From contig PBSY01000078.1 in assembly GCA_002726915.1 (NCBI GenBank), forward strand, positions 1-55,889: a stretch of DNA of 55,889 nt, read 5' to 3'. The notes below the pieces were generated by a model. The model searched no databases. It saw only the letters and a program-made list of their open reading frames with translations, and had not been told where the DNA came from. Below, piece by piece: positions 17,654 through 26,721 of this stretch. Every line of letters starts with the position of its first letter. Within the stretch, counting starts at the first letter, position 1. The translations under genes and the position numbers were made by a program. The DNA is from Verrucomicrobiales bacterium. GTDB lineage: Bacteria > Verrucomicrobiota > Verrucomicrobiia > Verrucomicrobiales > DEV007.

Positions 17654-19165
17654 ATGAGTGAATCGGAAGTAAAACCACTCTTGGAAATGCACGGAATCCA
17701 CAAGCGATTTCCCGGGGTGCATGCTTTGAATGACGTAAAGCTTTCGCTTTATGCTGGCGAAGTTTTGGCTCTGTTAGGAGAAAACGGCGCTGGTAAGAGC
17801 ACTCTGATCAAGATGCTAGGGGGGGCTCACCAACCTGACGAGGGAGAGATATGGATCGAAGGGGAGCGGGTAGTGATAAACTCGGCGACAGCGGCTCAGG
17901 AGTTTGGAGTCGCCGTGATTTACCAGGAGTTCAACCTGATTCCCGAACTTACCGTCTCCGAGAATCTGTTTCTTGGTCGAGAGAAAACACGCTTTGGGTT
18001 GATTGATTCACCAGGCGAGCGCCAAGAGGCCGTGAGATGGCTCGAGTGCATTGGGCTCGATATTGACCCCGATTCCAAGTGCGGCGATCTGACAGTAGCT
18101 CAGCAACAGGTTGTTGAGATCGTGAAAGCGCTGGCGGTTGACGCCCGCATTCTTGTGATGGATGAGCCATCCGCAGTCCTCACCGACCAAGAGGTTGAGC
18201 GCTTGTTCCAGGTGGTTAGAGATTTGAAAGAGAGAGGTATTGGTATCATCTACATCAGCCATCGTCTCGACGAGATCGATTTGATTGCTGACCGACTTCT
18301 GGTGTTGCGTGACGGTCAATACATCGGCGGTGGAGCTGTATCAGAAACCGATCGTGACACCCTAATCGAGATGATGGTAGGACGTTCGCTAGAGAAGGAC
18401 TTTCCTCCCCGTGACGTTACCGTTGGGGAAGAAGTGTTGCGGGTCGAAGGACTGAATCGGGGCAAGGCGGTAAGGGAGGTAAGTTTCTCGGTTAAAGCTG
18501 GCGAAATTGTTGGGTTCTCTGGTTTGATAGGAGCCGGGCGGACCGAAACTATGAGACTGATCGCCGGGGCGGATCGTGGCGAATCCGGTGAGGTTTGGGT
18601 TAACGGTGAGCTCATCAGTAAGCGGTCGCCTCGTGATGCCATTACCGCTGGAATTTGCCTGCTTTCTGAGGATCGCAAGGAAGAGGGCCTCGTGTTGTCC
18701 CATTCCTCGGTGGACAACTTTGGATTACCGAACTTAGGGCGATACAGTCGAAAGGGTTGGCTCGACAATCGGTCGGAGCAAAATGAATTCGACAGATACC
18801 GAGACGATTTAGCCATCAAGGTGGCGGGCCCTGATCAACTTGCGGGGGAACTTTCCGGTGGAAATCAGCAGAAGGTGGTTCTTGCCAAGTGGCTTGCGAG
18901 GCGAGCTCATGTGATGCTCTTTGATGAGCCGACACGGGGGATTGATGTCGGGGCCAAATATGAAATCTACCAACTCATGAATCGATTGGCGGGTGAAGGT
19001 AAGGCGATCGTTATGGTTAGCAGCGAGTTACCCGAGATTCTCGGCATGAGCGATCGCATCATCGTGATGAAAGAAGGGCGTCTGGTGGGAGAAGTTGAAA
19101 ACGGGCCAGGAATCACCCAAGAGGATATTCTGGCACTAGCAATGGAAGAACCTGCGTCCGTATGA
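17654..19165 (+). CDS. Ribose-type sugar ABC transporter, double ATPase subunit
   Basis: The 503-residue protein has two tandem ABC domains, as in RbsA, MglA and XylG. The first has Walker A GENGAGKSTLIKML, a degenerate signature LTVAQQQVVEIVKAL, and Walker B ILVMDEPSAVL. The second has a variant Walker A (GLIGAGRTETM), an intact signature LSGGNQQKVVLAKWL, and Walker B MLFDEPTRGIDVGAK. The variant second P-loop is usual for this family. It powers import of a sugar, with permease and lipoprotein genes directly downstream. The stop overlaps the permease start by four bases. Confidence 0.95.
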   Translation: MSESEVKPLLEMHGIHKRFPGVHALNDVKLSLYAGEVLALLGENGAGKSTLIKMLGGAHQPDEGEIWIEGERVVINSATAAQEFGVAVIYQEFNLIPELTVSENLFLGREKTRFGLIDSPGERQEAVRWLECIGLDIDPDSKCGDLTVAQQQVVEIVKALAVDARILVMDEPSAVLTDQEVERLFQVVRDLKERGIGIIYISHRLDEIDLIADRLLVLRDGQYIGGGAVSETDRDTLIEMMVGRSLEKDFPPRDVTVGEEVLRVEGLNRGKAVREVSFSVKAGEIVGFSGLIGAGRTETMRLIAGADRGESGEVWVNGELISKRSPRDAITAGICLLSEDRKEEGLVLSHSSVDNFGLPNLGRYSRKGWLDNRSEQNEFDRYRDDLAIKVAGPDQLAGELSGGNQQKVVLAKWLARRAHVMLFDEPTRGIDVGAKYEIYQLMNRLAGEGKAIVMVSSELPEILGMSDRIIVMKEGRLVGEVENGPGITQEDILALAMEEPASV

Positions 19166-20475
19166 AAAAGTTCCTAGGAGAGTATGGCATGGTGTTAGTG
19201 CTCTTTGCGCTATTCGTTTTGTTCAGTCTGCTGACGCTCAACCGGGAGAGCGCGACTGGAACTGCGGCAGCGTCTCGCCTTTCCAAAGAGATGCTGGCAA
19301 CCATGTCATCGAAGGCCGAGGTCTTCGTGGTTGGAGCTGTTAGGAAACCGTCGGAGGATTTCGCCAGACTTGTGGCCGCTGACTTAGGAAAGAACGAGAA
19401 GGTCAACGTGACTCAGGTAATTGGTATGCCCCGAGAATTGCGGCAGGCATGGGATACTGCCGAGGCAGAGGGGAATACTCCGTCGGCACTGGTCGTGAGC
19501 GGTGATGTGTTGAAGTGGACCATTCTCTCAGCGTTGCAGGGAGAGTCTCCAGACCTCGAAATAATTTATCCAACTGAGCGAATGGTTTCAGACTTCCTTA
19601 AGCGTGGCAACCTGCTCGCCATTGTCGACAGGATTGTGGTCATCGCGGTAATAGCGATTGGTATGACATTGGTCATCCTGACTGGAGGCATTGATCTCTC
19701 TGTTGGTAGTCTCGTCGCGTTGTCAGCTGTGATTGCTACCCTTGCGATAAAGGTAATGGGCGGTCTTGAGGCCGGAGGCGGAGCTGTCTGGGCGGGGTTT
19801 CTCATCGCAACGCTGGCCTGCGGAGCGATCGGAGCGATCGCTGGGTTTCTCGTTGCTCGATTTGAAGTGGCTCCTTTTATTACCACCTTGGCGGTCATGT
19901 TGATCGCTAGGGGAGCGGCATTTATGATGACCGGTGGCTTTTCCATTTACCAGGTTCCTGATTCGATTACTTGGTTGGGAAGAGGTGCCACTTTCGGAAT
20001 TCCTAACACTGTTCTTGTTCTTGTCGTCTTTTACGTAGCGGGCCATATTTTCATGCGGCATACCCGATGGGGGCGCTACATTTATGCGGTGGGTGGAAAC
20101 GAGGAAGCGTCAAGAATGTCAGGAGTTCCAGTGAAGCGAATCCTAATTTTTGTTTATCTGGTTTGTGGTCTTTGCGCTGGCTTCGGCGGTTGTATTCAGG
20201 CGTCTCAACTGGCCACTGGCGCTCCCAACCTCGGTGTCATGTTCGAGCTGTCCGTGATCGCAGCTGTGGTCGTTGGCGGTAGCAGTCTGTCAGGGGGATC
20301 AGGACGAGTTATGGGAACTCTGATTGGAGCGTTTATTATCTCTGTAATCCAGAATGGAATGAACCTGCTTGGCTTCGATAGTTACCTCCAGCAGGTCGTT
20401 TTGGGAGCCGTCATTCTTTTTGCTGTCCTCCTCGACAAAGCCCGGCAAAAGCGAACATCATCGGTTAAGCATTGA
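19162..20475 (+). CDS. Ribose-type sugar ABC permease with an extra extracytoplasmic domain
   Basis: The RbsC-like core (from ~150) shows GMTLVILTGGIDLSVGSLVA, FITTLAVMLIARGAAFM and the C-terminal VVVGGSSLSGGSGRVMGTLIG. Typical RbsC proteins have ~320 residues; this one has 437. The excess is between the first hydrophobic helix (residues 8-26) and the second (~154-174): about 120 polar residues including VFVVGAVRKPSEDFARLVAADLG and PSALVVSGDVLKW, alternating strand and helix like a small Rossmann-type domain. By topology it should be outside the cytoplasmic membrane. The ATG overlaps the upstream stop (ATGA). Sugar specificity is unknown. Confidence 0.9.
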   Translation: MKKFLGEYGMVLVLFALFVLFSLLTLNRESATGTAAASRLSKEMLATMSSKAEVFVVGAVRKPSEDFARLVAADLGKNEKVNVTQVIGMPRELRQAWDTAEAEGNTPSALVVSGDVLKWTILSALQGESPDLEIIYPTERMVSDFLKRGNLLAIVDRIVVIAVIAIGMTLVILTGGIDLSVGSLVALSAVIATLAIKVMGGLEAGGGAVWAGFLIATLACGAIGAIAGFLVARFEVAPFITTLAVMLIARGAAFMMTGGFSIYQVPDSITWLGRGATFGIPNTVLVLVVFYVAGHIFMRHTRWGRYIYAVGGNEEASRMSGVPVKRILIFVYLVCGLCAGFGGCIQASQLATGAPNLGVMFELSVIAAVVVGGSSLSGGSGRVMGTLIGAFIISVIQNGMNLLGFDSYLQQVVLGAVILFAVLLDKARQKRTSSVKH

Positions 20476-20510
20476 TCCCGCGCTTCGAATTTCGTAAAGC
20501 CTACTTAGCT

Positions 20511-21479
20511 ATGAATCGTCTCACGTTTATCTTTTTATCCATCGCTGCTTCATTCGGTCTAGGGGGGTGCGGCGGCGACTCCGGTTCCGGTTCGATGATC
20601 GAAGCAAAAGGGCGCATCGGGATGACCTGCATGGACCTAACAAATCCGTTCTTTAAGCTGATCGCTAATGTGATGGCTGAAGAGGCCGCTAAGCACGGTT
20701 ACACGGTGACTGCTTTGAGTGGTGAACTCGACCCTGCGAAACAAAATAGCCAACTTTCCGATTTTGTGGCCCAAGGTTACGATGCGATCTTTTTGAACCC
20801 AGTGGATTCTAGGGCTGTAGGACAAGGGGTAAAAGCCGCTCACAAAGCTGGAATTCCGGTGTTCTCTTTTGATATTCAAGTCAGCGATGAGGAAGCGAAG
20901 GATCTCGTTATCTCTCATCTTGGAAGTGACAACTATCAGGGTGGTCGACTTGCCGGTGAGAGTATGATGGAGGCGCTGGCAAACAAGGGAAGCGTTGCAG
21001 TTATTTCGCTCCCGGAGGTTTCGTCGTGTATCTTGCGGGTTCAGGGTTTCCGGGATATCTTAGAAGAGGCCAACAGTCCGATTAGGATCGTCACCGAATT
21101 GAGCGGCAAAGGCAGCCGTGACGCGGGCTACACCGTAGTCACCGATATTCTTCAGGCACACCCCGATATTAACGGGATTTTTGCGATCAACGATCCTTCC
21201 GGTTTAGGGGCTCACGCTGCTGTCGTGAAGGCTGGCAAAGAGGAGCGAATTACCGTAGTGGCTTTTGATGCCTCTCCCGCTGGTAAACAAGGCGTGTTTG
21301 ATCAAAAGCTTTACGACACACCCCAGCAGTTTCCTCGTAAGATGGCGGTGGGAACGGTGCAGGCTTTTGTCGACTATCTGGCAGGGAACGAGGTGGAGAA
21401 AAAGGTGCTCATTCCCTGTGCGCACTACGTCTATAAAACCTCCGTCAATGATGAGAGTCGGATCGCAGAACAGTGGTAG
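20511..21479 (+). CDS. Sugar ABC transporter substrate-binding lipoprotein
   Basis: Starting at the ATG at 20511 gives a clean lipoprotein signal (MNRLTFIFLSIAASFGLGGC, lipobox LGGC, Cys 20). A TTG at 20472 overlapping the permease stop is less likely because it would place 13 residues before the signal. The mature part is a type I periplasmic binding protein of the RbsB group: IGMTCMDLTNPFFKLIANVM, GYDAIFLNPVDSRAVGQGV, GIFAINDPSGLGAHAAV and VVAFDASPAGKQGV. It is the last gene of the importer and ends 20 bases from the convergent PQQ-propeller gene. Confidence 0.93.
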   Translation: MNRLTFIFLSIAASFGLGGCGGDSGSGSMIEAKGRIGMTCMDLTNPFFKLIANVMAEEAAKHGYTVTALSGELDPAKQNSQLSDFVAQGYDAIFLNPVDSRAVGQGVKAAHKAGIPVFSFDIQVSDEEAKDLVISHLGSDNYQGGRLAGESMMEALANKGSVAVISLPEVSSCILRVQGFRDILEEANSPIRIVTELSGKGSRDAGYTVVTDILQAHPDINGIFAINDPSGLGAHAAVVKAGKEERITVVAFDASPAGKQGVFDQKLYDTPQQFPRKMAVGTVQAFVDYLAGNEVEKKVLIPCAHYVYKTSVNDESRIAEQW

Positions 21480-21499
21480 GCTTTCTACGCTTCGGATTT

Positions 21500-22726
21500 T
21501 TACTTCCCAAACTTCCAAAGATGGCCGTCGCTGCGAATGTAGACAGCCCCGTCGTCTAGGGAGGCGGAACTGAGAATAGTCTCTCCGAGCTCAATTTCGC
21601 TGACGATCTCTCCTTCATCCCCTGACACGTCAATCACGAGTCCAACACCCGCTTCGCTGAAGAGGTAAATAAGCCCCTCAGCCCCGGCGACAGGGCTTCC
21701 GCTAAAAGAACCAACCGGGGTTCCCGATTTATCAGAGCGTTCGAGGCGGATACGCCAGAGTCGTTCCCCGGTTTCACGATTGGCGCAGTTGAGTACGCCG
21801 GCGTTGTTGATGATAAATACTTTGTCATTGATGACGAGAGGGCTGGGGGTTCCGGGGCGTTGAGCCGACTCGTTCCAGTGTTTGACGGTTTCGCTCCCGT
21901 CGGTCTTGACAGTGATGGCAGTAAGACCGCTGGATGGAATATAAAGTGAGTCTCCAACTGAGGCGCTAGAGGGGATCGTGGCGGCACCATCCTCGAAGTT
22001 AAATATCTGCGATCCGGTGTCGGGAACGACGCCGAGGACTCCCTCGCTGGATTGAAGAGCGACAATCTCCTCGCCATCAACGTTGAGTGTGGTGGGGGAA
22101 GTCCAGTTAGCCGTCTTAGGGCGATCGAGTTTCCAATTATTGATGCCACTGAGCTTATCAATGCCAGCTGCGAAAGATTCGGAGTCATTCTCGACTTGGA
22201 CGACAAGAGTATTTCCAACGACAAGAGGCGAAGACGACATGCCAAGACTGTTGGAAGCGTTCGGATAGTCAAGGGTCAGCCCTCGAAGCCAAATAAGATT
22301 CCCTTCAAGGTCGAGGCAGATGACATCGTTACTTGAATAGAACGCATAGATCCGCTCGCCATCGCTGGCTGGAGTGGGCGCCGCGACACAGGTTTTATTG
22401 TGAGCCATGGTACGACCTGTTGCCCAGAACCGACGTTCCCAAATTGGCTCGCCATCAGCGCCATTGAAACAAATGACGTGAAGTTGTTTCTGGTCGGGGC
22501 CGCTCGCTGCTGTGACAAATACCTTGTCCCCAATCGTAATCGCGCTCCCGAGACCCCGCCCGGGTAAAGGGGCTTTCCAAGCAAGGGTATCCTCGTTCAG
22601 TTCTTTTGGCGATCCTGTGGCTTCGGCGTCGTATCCGGAAGCATGGGGACCGCGAAAGTTCAACCAGTCCGCTTGAGCAGAGACTGAGCAAAGAAGGGCA
22701 GTTAGAATGATTTGGGAAGTCTTCAT
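21500..22726 (-). CDS. Secreted PQQ-like beta-propeller protein
   Basis: The 408-residue protein has an N-terminal signal peptide (MKTSQIILTALLCSVSAQA) and begins its mature part with WLNFRGPHASGYD, a start common to planctomycete/verrucomicrobial PQQ-propeller proteins. Blade motifs recur, for example VICFNGADGEPIWERRFW, DVICLDLEGNLIW and LNCANRETGERLWRIRL. There is no clear Ca2+/PQQ ligand set of a quinoprotein dehydrogenase, so binding or scaffolding is as likely as catalysis. The next gene upstream on the same strand (30-base gap) encodes a secreted HEAT/beta-sandwich protein; both may be one transcript. Confidence 0.85.
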   Translation of the reverse strand: MKTSQIILTALLCSVSAQADWLNFRGPHASGYDAEATGSPKELNEDTLAWKAPLPGRGLGSAITIGDKVFVTAASGPDQKQLHVICFNGADGEPIWERRFWATGRTMAHNKTCVAAPTPASDGERIYAFYSSNDVICLDLEGNLIWLRGLTLDYPNASNSLGMSSSPLVVGNTLVVQVENDSESFAAGIDKLSGINNWKLDRPKTANWTSPTTLNVDGEEIVALQSSEGVLGVVPDTGSQIFNFEDGAATIPSSASVGDSLYIPSSGLTAITVKTDGSETVKHWNESAQRPGTPSPLVINDKVFIINNAGVLNCANRETGERLWRIRLERSDKSGTPVGSFSGSPVAGAEGLIYLFSEAGVGLVIDVSGDEGEIVSEIELGETILSSASLDDGAVYIRSDGHLWKFGK

Positions 22727-22756
22727 CGGAGCTAATCACTAATTTCTGAAGTCTCG

Positions 22757-23935
22757 TTACTCTCCGCGGCGGCGTGTGGAGGCGTTAGCTTCAGGGGTGG
22801 TTTTGCGATCAGTGGACAAGATGGCTGTTCCTGCCTCGTCAGTGATGCGCAACTGGAATTGCCATTCTACGGTCCAGTCTTGGGTCTGCTCGTTCTGACA
22901 GGCTTTGACCAGCAATGTGTTTTTGCCTTCCTTCAATTCGACAGGAAGGATGTATTGATCGATTCGGATGCCGCGATGGTATTCGTCGCGGCCGAAAATC
23001 AGTTCGCCGTTGAGCCAGATCTTCCAGGCATTCTTGCAACCGAGGCGCAATTGGGCATCTCGCGCTTTAGCGGAAGTGAATTCGGTGTGGGCGTATCCAA
23101 CCACCTCTTTGAGGGGTGAGAAAAGTTGGTTGAAATCAACCATGCCGTAATCGTCTGAGGTCGAGTATTCCTGCCACGATACATTCTTGTCTCCGTTGGC
23201 GGGGTAGGACCCGGTCACGTCGAACGACGCTTCAGGGGGGTAGACTGTGTCAAAGCCACCGCGTTCTGTGTTGTCGAACGGAGCGATGAGATCCCAGTAC
23301 ATCAGGAAACCAAACTGGCGTGGGAGGTCGACTTTTTGTTCCAGTTGTTCGCGCAGCAGTTCGGCAATGTCATTAATTTGGTTGACCTCGCGAGCGGCAT
23401 CGAGCGCGCTTCGCAAGACTTTGATACTCTCGTTTTTTTGATCCTCGTCGAGCAGGGTTTGACCTTTATTGATGAGTTGAGCAACGGCCTCACGACGGAG
23501 ACTTGGGCTGGGGTCATCGATGAAACCCGGAATAACCTCATTAGCATCGTCCGCATCGATCCGACGGTAGAGATCAAAAGCAAGGCTGCGAGCGTTAGGT
23601 TCATTAGTTCGATCGATAAAGAAGCTCTTGATTCTCTCGGAAGGGAGGTCTTTTAATGCGTTTAGCTGATTGTCGAACACCGTCTCGACCGCACTTCTCA
23701 TCCAGTTTCGAGCAAGCGGCCCCGCACCCTCCATTGCTTCCAGAATTGGGACAATGACTTCAGGTCCTTGCTGGGTAAGTTTTGACCAGGCCTTCGCGGC
23801 TTCAACGTTGCCGGTGCCCTCAAGACCGACTTTAGCGATTTGATTCAAAGGTCCAGTCCAAGTTTCGGATCTGAGTTTGCCGGGAGGCAGAAGTGCAAGG
23901 ACGAAGATGGTCGCTAGGAAAAGGACGGGGTTCAT
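22757..23935 (-). CDS. Secreted HEAT-repeat plus beta-sandwich protein, unknown function
   Basis: The protein has 392 residues. Residues 1-23 are a signal peptide. Residues ~25-205 are helical and HEAT-like (ARNWMRSAVETVF, ARSLAFDLYRRID, SPSLRREAVAQLINKGQ). Residues ~210-375 look like a galactose-binding-type beta-sandwich: DLPRQFGFLMYWDLIAPFDN, VGYAHTEFTSAKARDAQLRLG, NAWKIWLNGELIFGRDEYHRG and LKEGKNTLLVKACQNE. This sandwich is common in PVC exported proteins. No enzyme motif is seen. It lies 30 bases from the PQQ-propeller gene and 64 bases from glgA. Confidence 0.75.
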   Translation of the reverse strand: MNPVLFLATIFVLALLPPGKLRSETWTGPLNQIAKVGLEGTGNVEAAKAWSKLTQQGPEVIVPILEAMEGAGPLARNWMRSAVETVFDNQLNALKDLPSERIKSFFIDRTNEPNARSLAFDLYRRIDADDANEVIPGFIDDPSPSLRREAVAQLINKGQTLLDEDQKNESIKVLRSALDAAREVNQINDIAELLREQLEQKVDLPRQFGFLMYWDLIAPFDNTERGGFDTVYPPEASFDVTGSYPANGDKNVSWQEYSTSDDYGMVDFNQLFSPLKEVVGYAHTEFTSAKARDAQLRLGCKNAWKIWLNGELIFGRDEYHRGIRIDQYILPVELKEGKNTLLVKACQNEQTQDWTVEWQFQLRITDEAGTAILSTDRKTTPEANASTRRRGE

Positions 23936-23999
23936 GGCAAAGAGGTAGACTAACGAAACATTTTCTTTGGATTCAAGTAATTCGATCTCCGCGGAACCG

Positions 24000-25205
24000 T
24001 CATTTCGCTATCCTCTCGTAAAGTGCCAGCGTCTCCTTAGCGATCTCATCCCAACTGAATGTGCTGAGGACGCGCTCGCGTCCAGCTTTGGCCATCTTTT
24101 CACGAGTGCTGTCGTCCCGCATGAGTTCATTGATTCCTGCTGCGAGGTCTTGTGCAAAGTTGGCAGGATCGCTCGCTTCGAAGGGAGACTCACGCTGCTG
24201 TTCCAGATCAACTAGCAATCCAGTTTTACCTGGAACGATAATCTCTTTCATGCCGCCGACATTCGAAGCAACAACAGGCGTCTCGCACGCCATGGCCTCG
24301 AGATTGATAATCCCGAACGGCTCATAGATCGAAGGTGTGCAGAAGAGGGATGCGTGGCTGTAAAGATGGATTTTCTCGTCTGTTGGAAGCATCTCCTGAA
24401 TCCAAACGATTTTGCCATTGAAGCTTTCGCGTGCCGTTTCGATGGCGGTTGCCATCTCTGCGGCTATTTCGGGCGTATCGGGAGTGCCGGCACAGAGGAC
24501 TACTTGAGTGTCGGGGTCGAGATGCTGGATTGCATTTACGAGATGAATGATTCCTTTTTGGCGGGTAATCCGACCAACGAAGAGAACGAATGGAGTGTCA
24601 GGATCGATCCCAAACTTCTCCAATGTGGCCTTGTTGAAAGTCGGAGTGTACTCGTTTGGGTCTATGCCGTTATAAATAACTGAAACGCGTTCTTCAGGGA
24701 CATCAAAGAGGCGAAGGATGTCTTCTCTGGTTTCGTTCGAAACAGCGATCACTGCGTCGGCCATTTCAATAGCGGTTTTTTCGAGCCAGAGAGTGAAGTC
24801 GTAACCACCGGCAAGCTGTTCACGCTTCCATGGGCGAAGCGGCTCAAGTGAGTGGACGGTGAGTGCCATGGGTAGGCCGTAGTTCAGGTGTGCAAGGATT
24901 CCCCCGAAGTGAGAATACCAGGTGTGTAGGTGAACGACGTCAGCGTCGATGTTTCGAGTGTTAAAATCGAGACAGTTCTGGAGAGCAGAAAAAACTGACT
25001 GGAGTCCTTCAGGAGCCGTGTAGTTGGAATTGTCGGGAGCGGATCCGTACACTTTGGGATTAAGGCCCTCTTTTGGTTGTTCTCCAAAACAACGAACCTG
25101 CACGTCACAGAGTTTAGACAATTCGCGCGAGAGATACTGCACATGGATGCCGGCACCGCCATAAATGTTAGGCGGATATTCGTTGGTGAGGAGGAGCGGC
25201 TTCAT
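24000..25205 (-). CDS. glgA: Glycogen synthase, GT4 (actinobacterial GlgA/GlgM type)
   Basis: The 401-residue protein is a GT-B glycosyltransferase. It begins MKPLLLTNEYPPNIYGGAGI, which carries the Gly-rich nucleotide-sugar loop, followed by DADVVHLHTWYSHFGG and LTVHSLEPLRPWKREQLAGG, both typical of the GlgA subfamily first defined in actinobacteria. The acceptor/donor motif FCTPSIYEPFGIINLEAMAC contains the conserved EPFGxxNLEAM. In actinobacteria the homologue can instead make maltose-1-phosphate (GlgM), so either ADP-glucose-dependent product is possible. No other glycogen gene is adjacent. It is transcribed away from the LysM gene. Confidence 0.88.
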   Translation of the reverse strand: MKPLLLTNEYPPNIYGGAGIHVQYLSRELSKLCDVQVRCFGEQPKEGLNPKVYGSAPDNSNYTAPEGLQSVFSALQNCLDFNTRNIDADVVHLHTWYSHFGGILAHLNYGLPMALTVHSLEPLRPWKREQLAGGYDFTLWLEKTAIEMADAVIAVSNETREDILRLFDVPEERVSVIYNGIDPNEYTPTFNKATLEKFGIDPDTPFVLFVGRITRQKGIIHLVNAIQHLDPDTQVVLCAGTPDTPEIAAEMATAIETARESFNGKIVWIQEMLPTDEKIHLYSHASLFCTPSIYEPFGIINLEAMACETPVVASNVGGMKEIIVPGKTGLLVDLEQQRESPFEASDPANFAQDLAAGINELMRDDSTREKMAKAGRERVLSTFSWDEIAKETLALYERIAK

Positions 25206-25420
25206 TAAAGACGTAACAGAGCGGCTTAGAATAGAATTTCAACCGTGGAACGCCACTCTCCGACATTGACCTGATGCAGTCATAGGGGTACTTCAGATTT
25301 TCCGAAACGCGTGGAACTTTTGGCTCTCGCGAGCGATTAGAATGTGCTGACCAGCCATCTTGAGTTCAAGCCAAGTGTCTCTTGTCATTCCAGTCACTCC
25401 AAAAACGTGGTTTTTATGAG

Positions 25421-25455
25421 GTTGGTTCCCACCTTTTTTTTAATAGGGGACCAAC
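25421..25455. repeat. Inverted repeat with T-rich loop
   Basis: GTTGGTTCCC (25421-25430) pairs with GGGGACCAAC (25446-25455), nine Watson-Crick pairs and one G-T wobble, around a 15-base loop rich in T. It could be an operator or an RNA hairpin; no T-tract follows the second arm, so it is not a standard terminator. Confidence 0.5.
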
Positions 25456-25541
25456 GCTCTTCACTGGCCCTTGTCCGGAAATTACGAGGTCATTTCATAT
25501 TTTCCGTAGTTTAAATAGGCATGATTTAAAAATATGTTAAC

Positions 25542-25555
25542 AAAACTTAAGTTTT
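25542..25555. promoter_or_regulatory. Perfect 14-bp palindrome, candidate operator of the LysM gene
   Basis: AAAACTTAAGTTTT is a perfect palindrome 40 bases before the ATG at 25595 and just upstream of the promoter-like pair at 25559-25587. Its position suits a regulator site, but it is short and AT-rich in AT-rich surroundings. Confidence 0.35.
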
Positions 25556-25558
25556 ATC

Positions 25559-25587
25559 TTGTCTTAATTAAAACTTTGCCATAGAAT
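25559..25587 (+). promoter_or_regulatory. Candidate promoter of the LysM gene
   Basis: TTGTCT (25559-25564) and TAGAAT (25582-25587) are spaced by 17 bases. The ATG follows only seven bases after the second hexamer, which would make the transcript almost leaderless; no Shine-Dalgarno sequence precedes the ATG, consistent with that reading. Confidence 0.35.
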
Positions 25588-25594
25588 CGTTGCC

Positions 25595-26617
25595 ATGAAT
25601 CGGATTGTGACCACTATCACCGCTCTCACTGCCTCTCTGTTTCTGACTCCAGCTCTCGAAGCTGACGAAGCCCTCCTTAAGCAGATCAACTCACGACTCA
25701 TGGCCCTCGAGAGCCGACTCAATGTTCTCGAGGAAAGCAGTCAGGGCAGCAGCAGCTCGCACGACTATTACAGCTCTTATCAGGAGGCGGCGACGATCGA
25801 CGCAGCCACCGAAAACACGGTTTCAAAGATTCCGGCTCCACCCATTCCTGAAGCGTCTCCCGCTGTCGCCGGAGAGGAAACTAAGGCTCCGGCGAAGGGT
25901 GTGTCCTCCACCTATGTAATCAAAGATGGTGATACGCTAGGTAGCATCGCTCGTAGTCATGAAGTCGAGCGTTCCGAGCTTCTCAACGCAAACCGTCTCA
26001 GCGAAGGGCAGCCCATATATATCGGAGAGACGCTGCTGATTCCTGGTAATGAGCCTATTGGCACTGAAGTCGCGAGCACCACCCAGGCAACAGAGGTAGA
26101 GATTCCGTCGCCGGCCGCACCTGCTGCTGAAAATTCTATCGTAGCTGCTGAGGTGGACAACGCAGCTGGTGGAACTACTCACGTCGTGGTTGTTGGTGAC
26201 ACACTGACTTCCCTCGCCCGTCAAAGTGGCACGACTGTGGCGGCAATCAAGCAGGCGAACGGGCTTTCTGGTGATGTCATAGCGCTAGGGCAAATCTTGA
26301 CGATGCCGGCTGCGGGAGCCATCACGGTTCCCGAAAAGGACATTGAGACTGCCTCAAACAGCACTACTGGTTCTGAGGAAGTCACTTATGAGTATGACAA
26401 TCCGCTCTTGAGCGAAGAAGAAACCTACGGTTTCTATACGGTCAATAAGGGCGATAACCTTTACGCTCTCGCTCGCGACTTTTTCACGACGATGTCAGAG
26501 CTCCAACGCCTGAATCGTCTTGGCGACAGCACCGTAATCTATCCGGGCAACGAGCTGATCGTTCCCACCACCAGATACAACGAGTATCACAGTTCAGGTG
26601 ACGTTGCTCAGCGGTAG
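25595..26617 (+). CDS. Exported protein with three LysM domains
   Basis: The 340-residue protein has a signal peptide (residues 1-23), a short coiled coil (LKQINSRLMALESRLNVLEE, 28-47) and three LysM domains at about 106-150 (YVIKDGDTLGSIARSHEV), 195-238 (HVVVVGDTLTSLARQSGT) and 280-325 (FYTVNKGDNLYALARDFF), joined by Ala/Pro/Glu-rich linkers. LysM domains bind the glycan strand of peptidoglycan, so this is a cell-wall-associated envelope protein. The coiled coil may cause oligomerisation. No hydrolase domain is present. A bidirectional terminator separates it from the convergent OmpA-like gene. Confidence 0.9.
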   Translation: MNRIVTTITALTASLFLTPALEADEALLKQINSRLMALESRLNVLEESSQGSSSSHDYYSSYQEAATIDAATENTVSKIPAPPIPEASPAVAGEETKAPAKGVSSTYVIKDGDTLGSIARSHEVERSELLNANRLSEGQPIYIGETLLIPGNEPIGTEVASTTQATEVEIPSPAAPAAENSIVAAEVDNAAGGTTHVVVVGDTLTSLARQSGTTVAAIKQANGLSGDVIALGQILTMPAAGAITVPEKDIETASNSTTGSEEVTYEYDNPLLSEEETYGFYTVNKGDNLYALARDFFTTMSELQRLNRLGDSTVIYPGNELIVPTTRYNEYHSSGDVAQR

Positions 26618-26686
26618 TCCACACCGCGTAAGAATTTGTCTCCGATGCGACCCCCGAGGTTGTGGATGAGACTTAGTTGAGTGGTC

Positions 26687-26720
26687 AAAAAACCCGGTTC
26701 CGAAAGGGGCCGGGTTTTTT
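26687..26720. terminator. Bidirectional rho-independent terminator
   Basis: An 11-bp stem with two T-G wobbles (26691-26701 against 26706-26716, GAAA loop) has an A-run on the left (26687-26692) and a T-run on the right (26715-26720). It can end both the LysM transcript (+) and the OmpA-like transcript (-), which converge here. Confidence 0.9.
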
Positions 26721-26721
26721 A

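Larger units (their letters stand above)
25206..25594. other. Divergent regulatory region between glgA and the LysM gene
   Basis: No coding sequence is evident in these 389 bases. The half nearest the LysM gene (25500-25590) is strongly AT-rich and holds a perfect palindrome and a promoter-like pair, listed separately. A long inverted repeat with a T-rich loop lies at 25421-25455. Confidence 0.6.

Noticed and set aside
20472..20510. TTG start of the binding lipoprotein overlapping the permease stop
   Set aside because: It would place 13 residues before a perfect lipoprotein signal that starts at the ATG at 20511.
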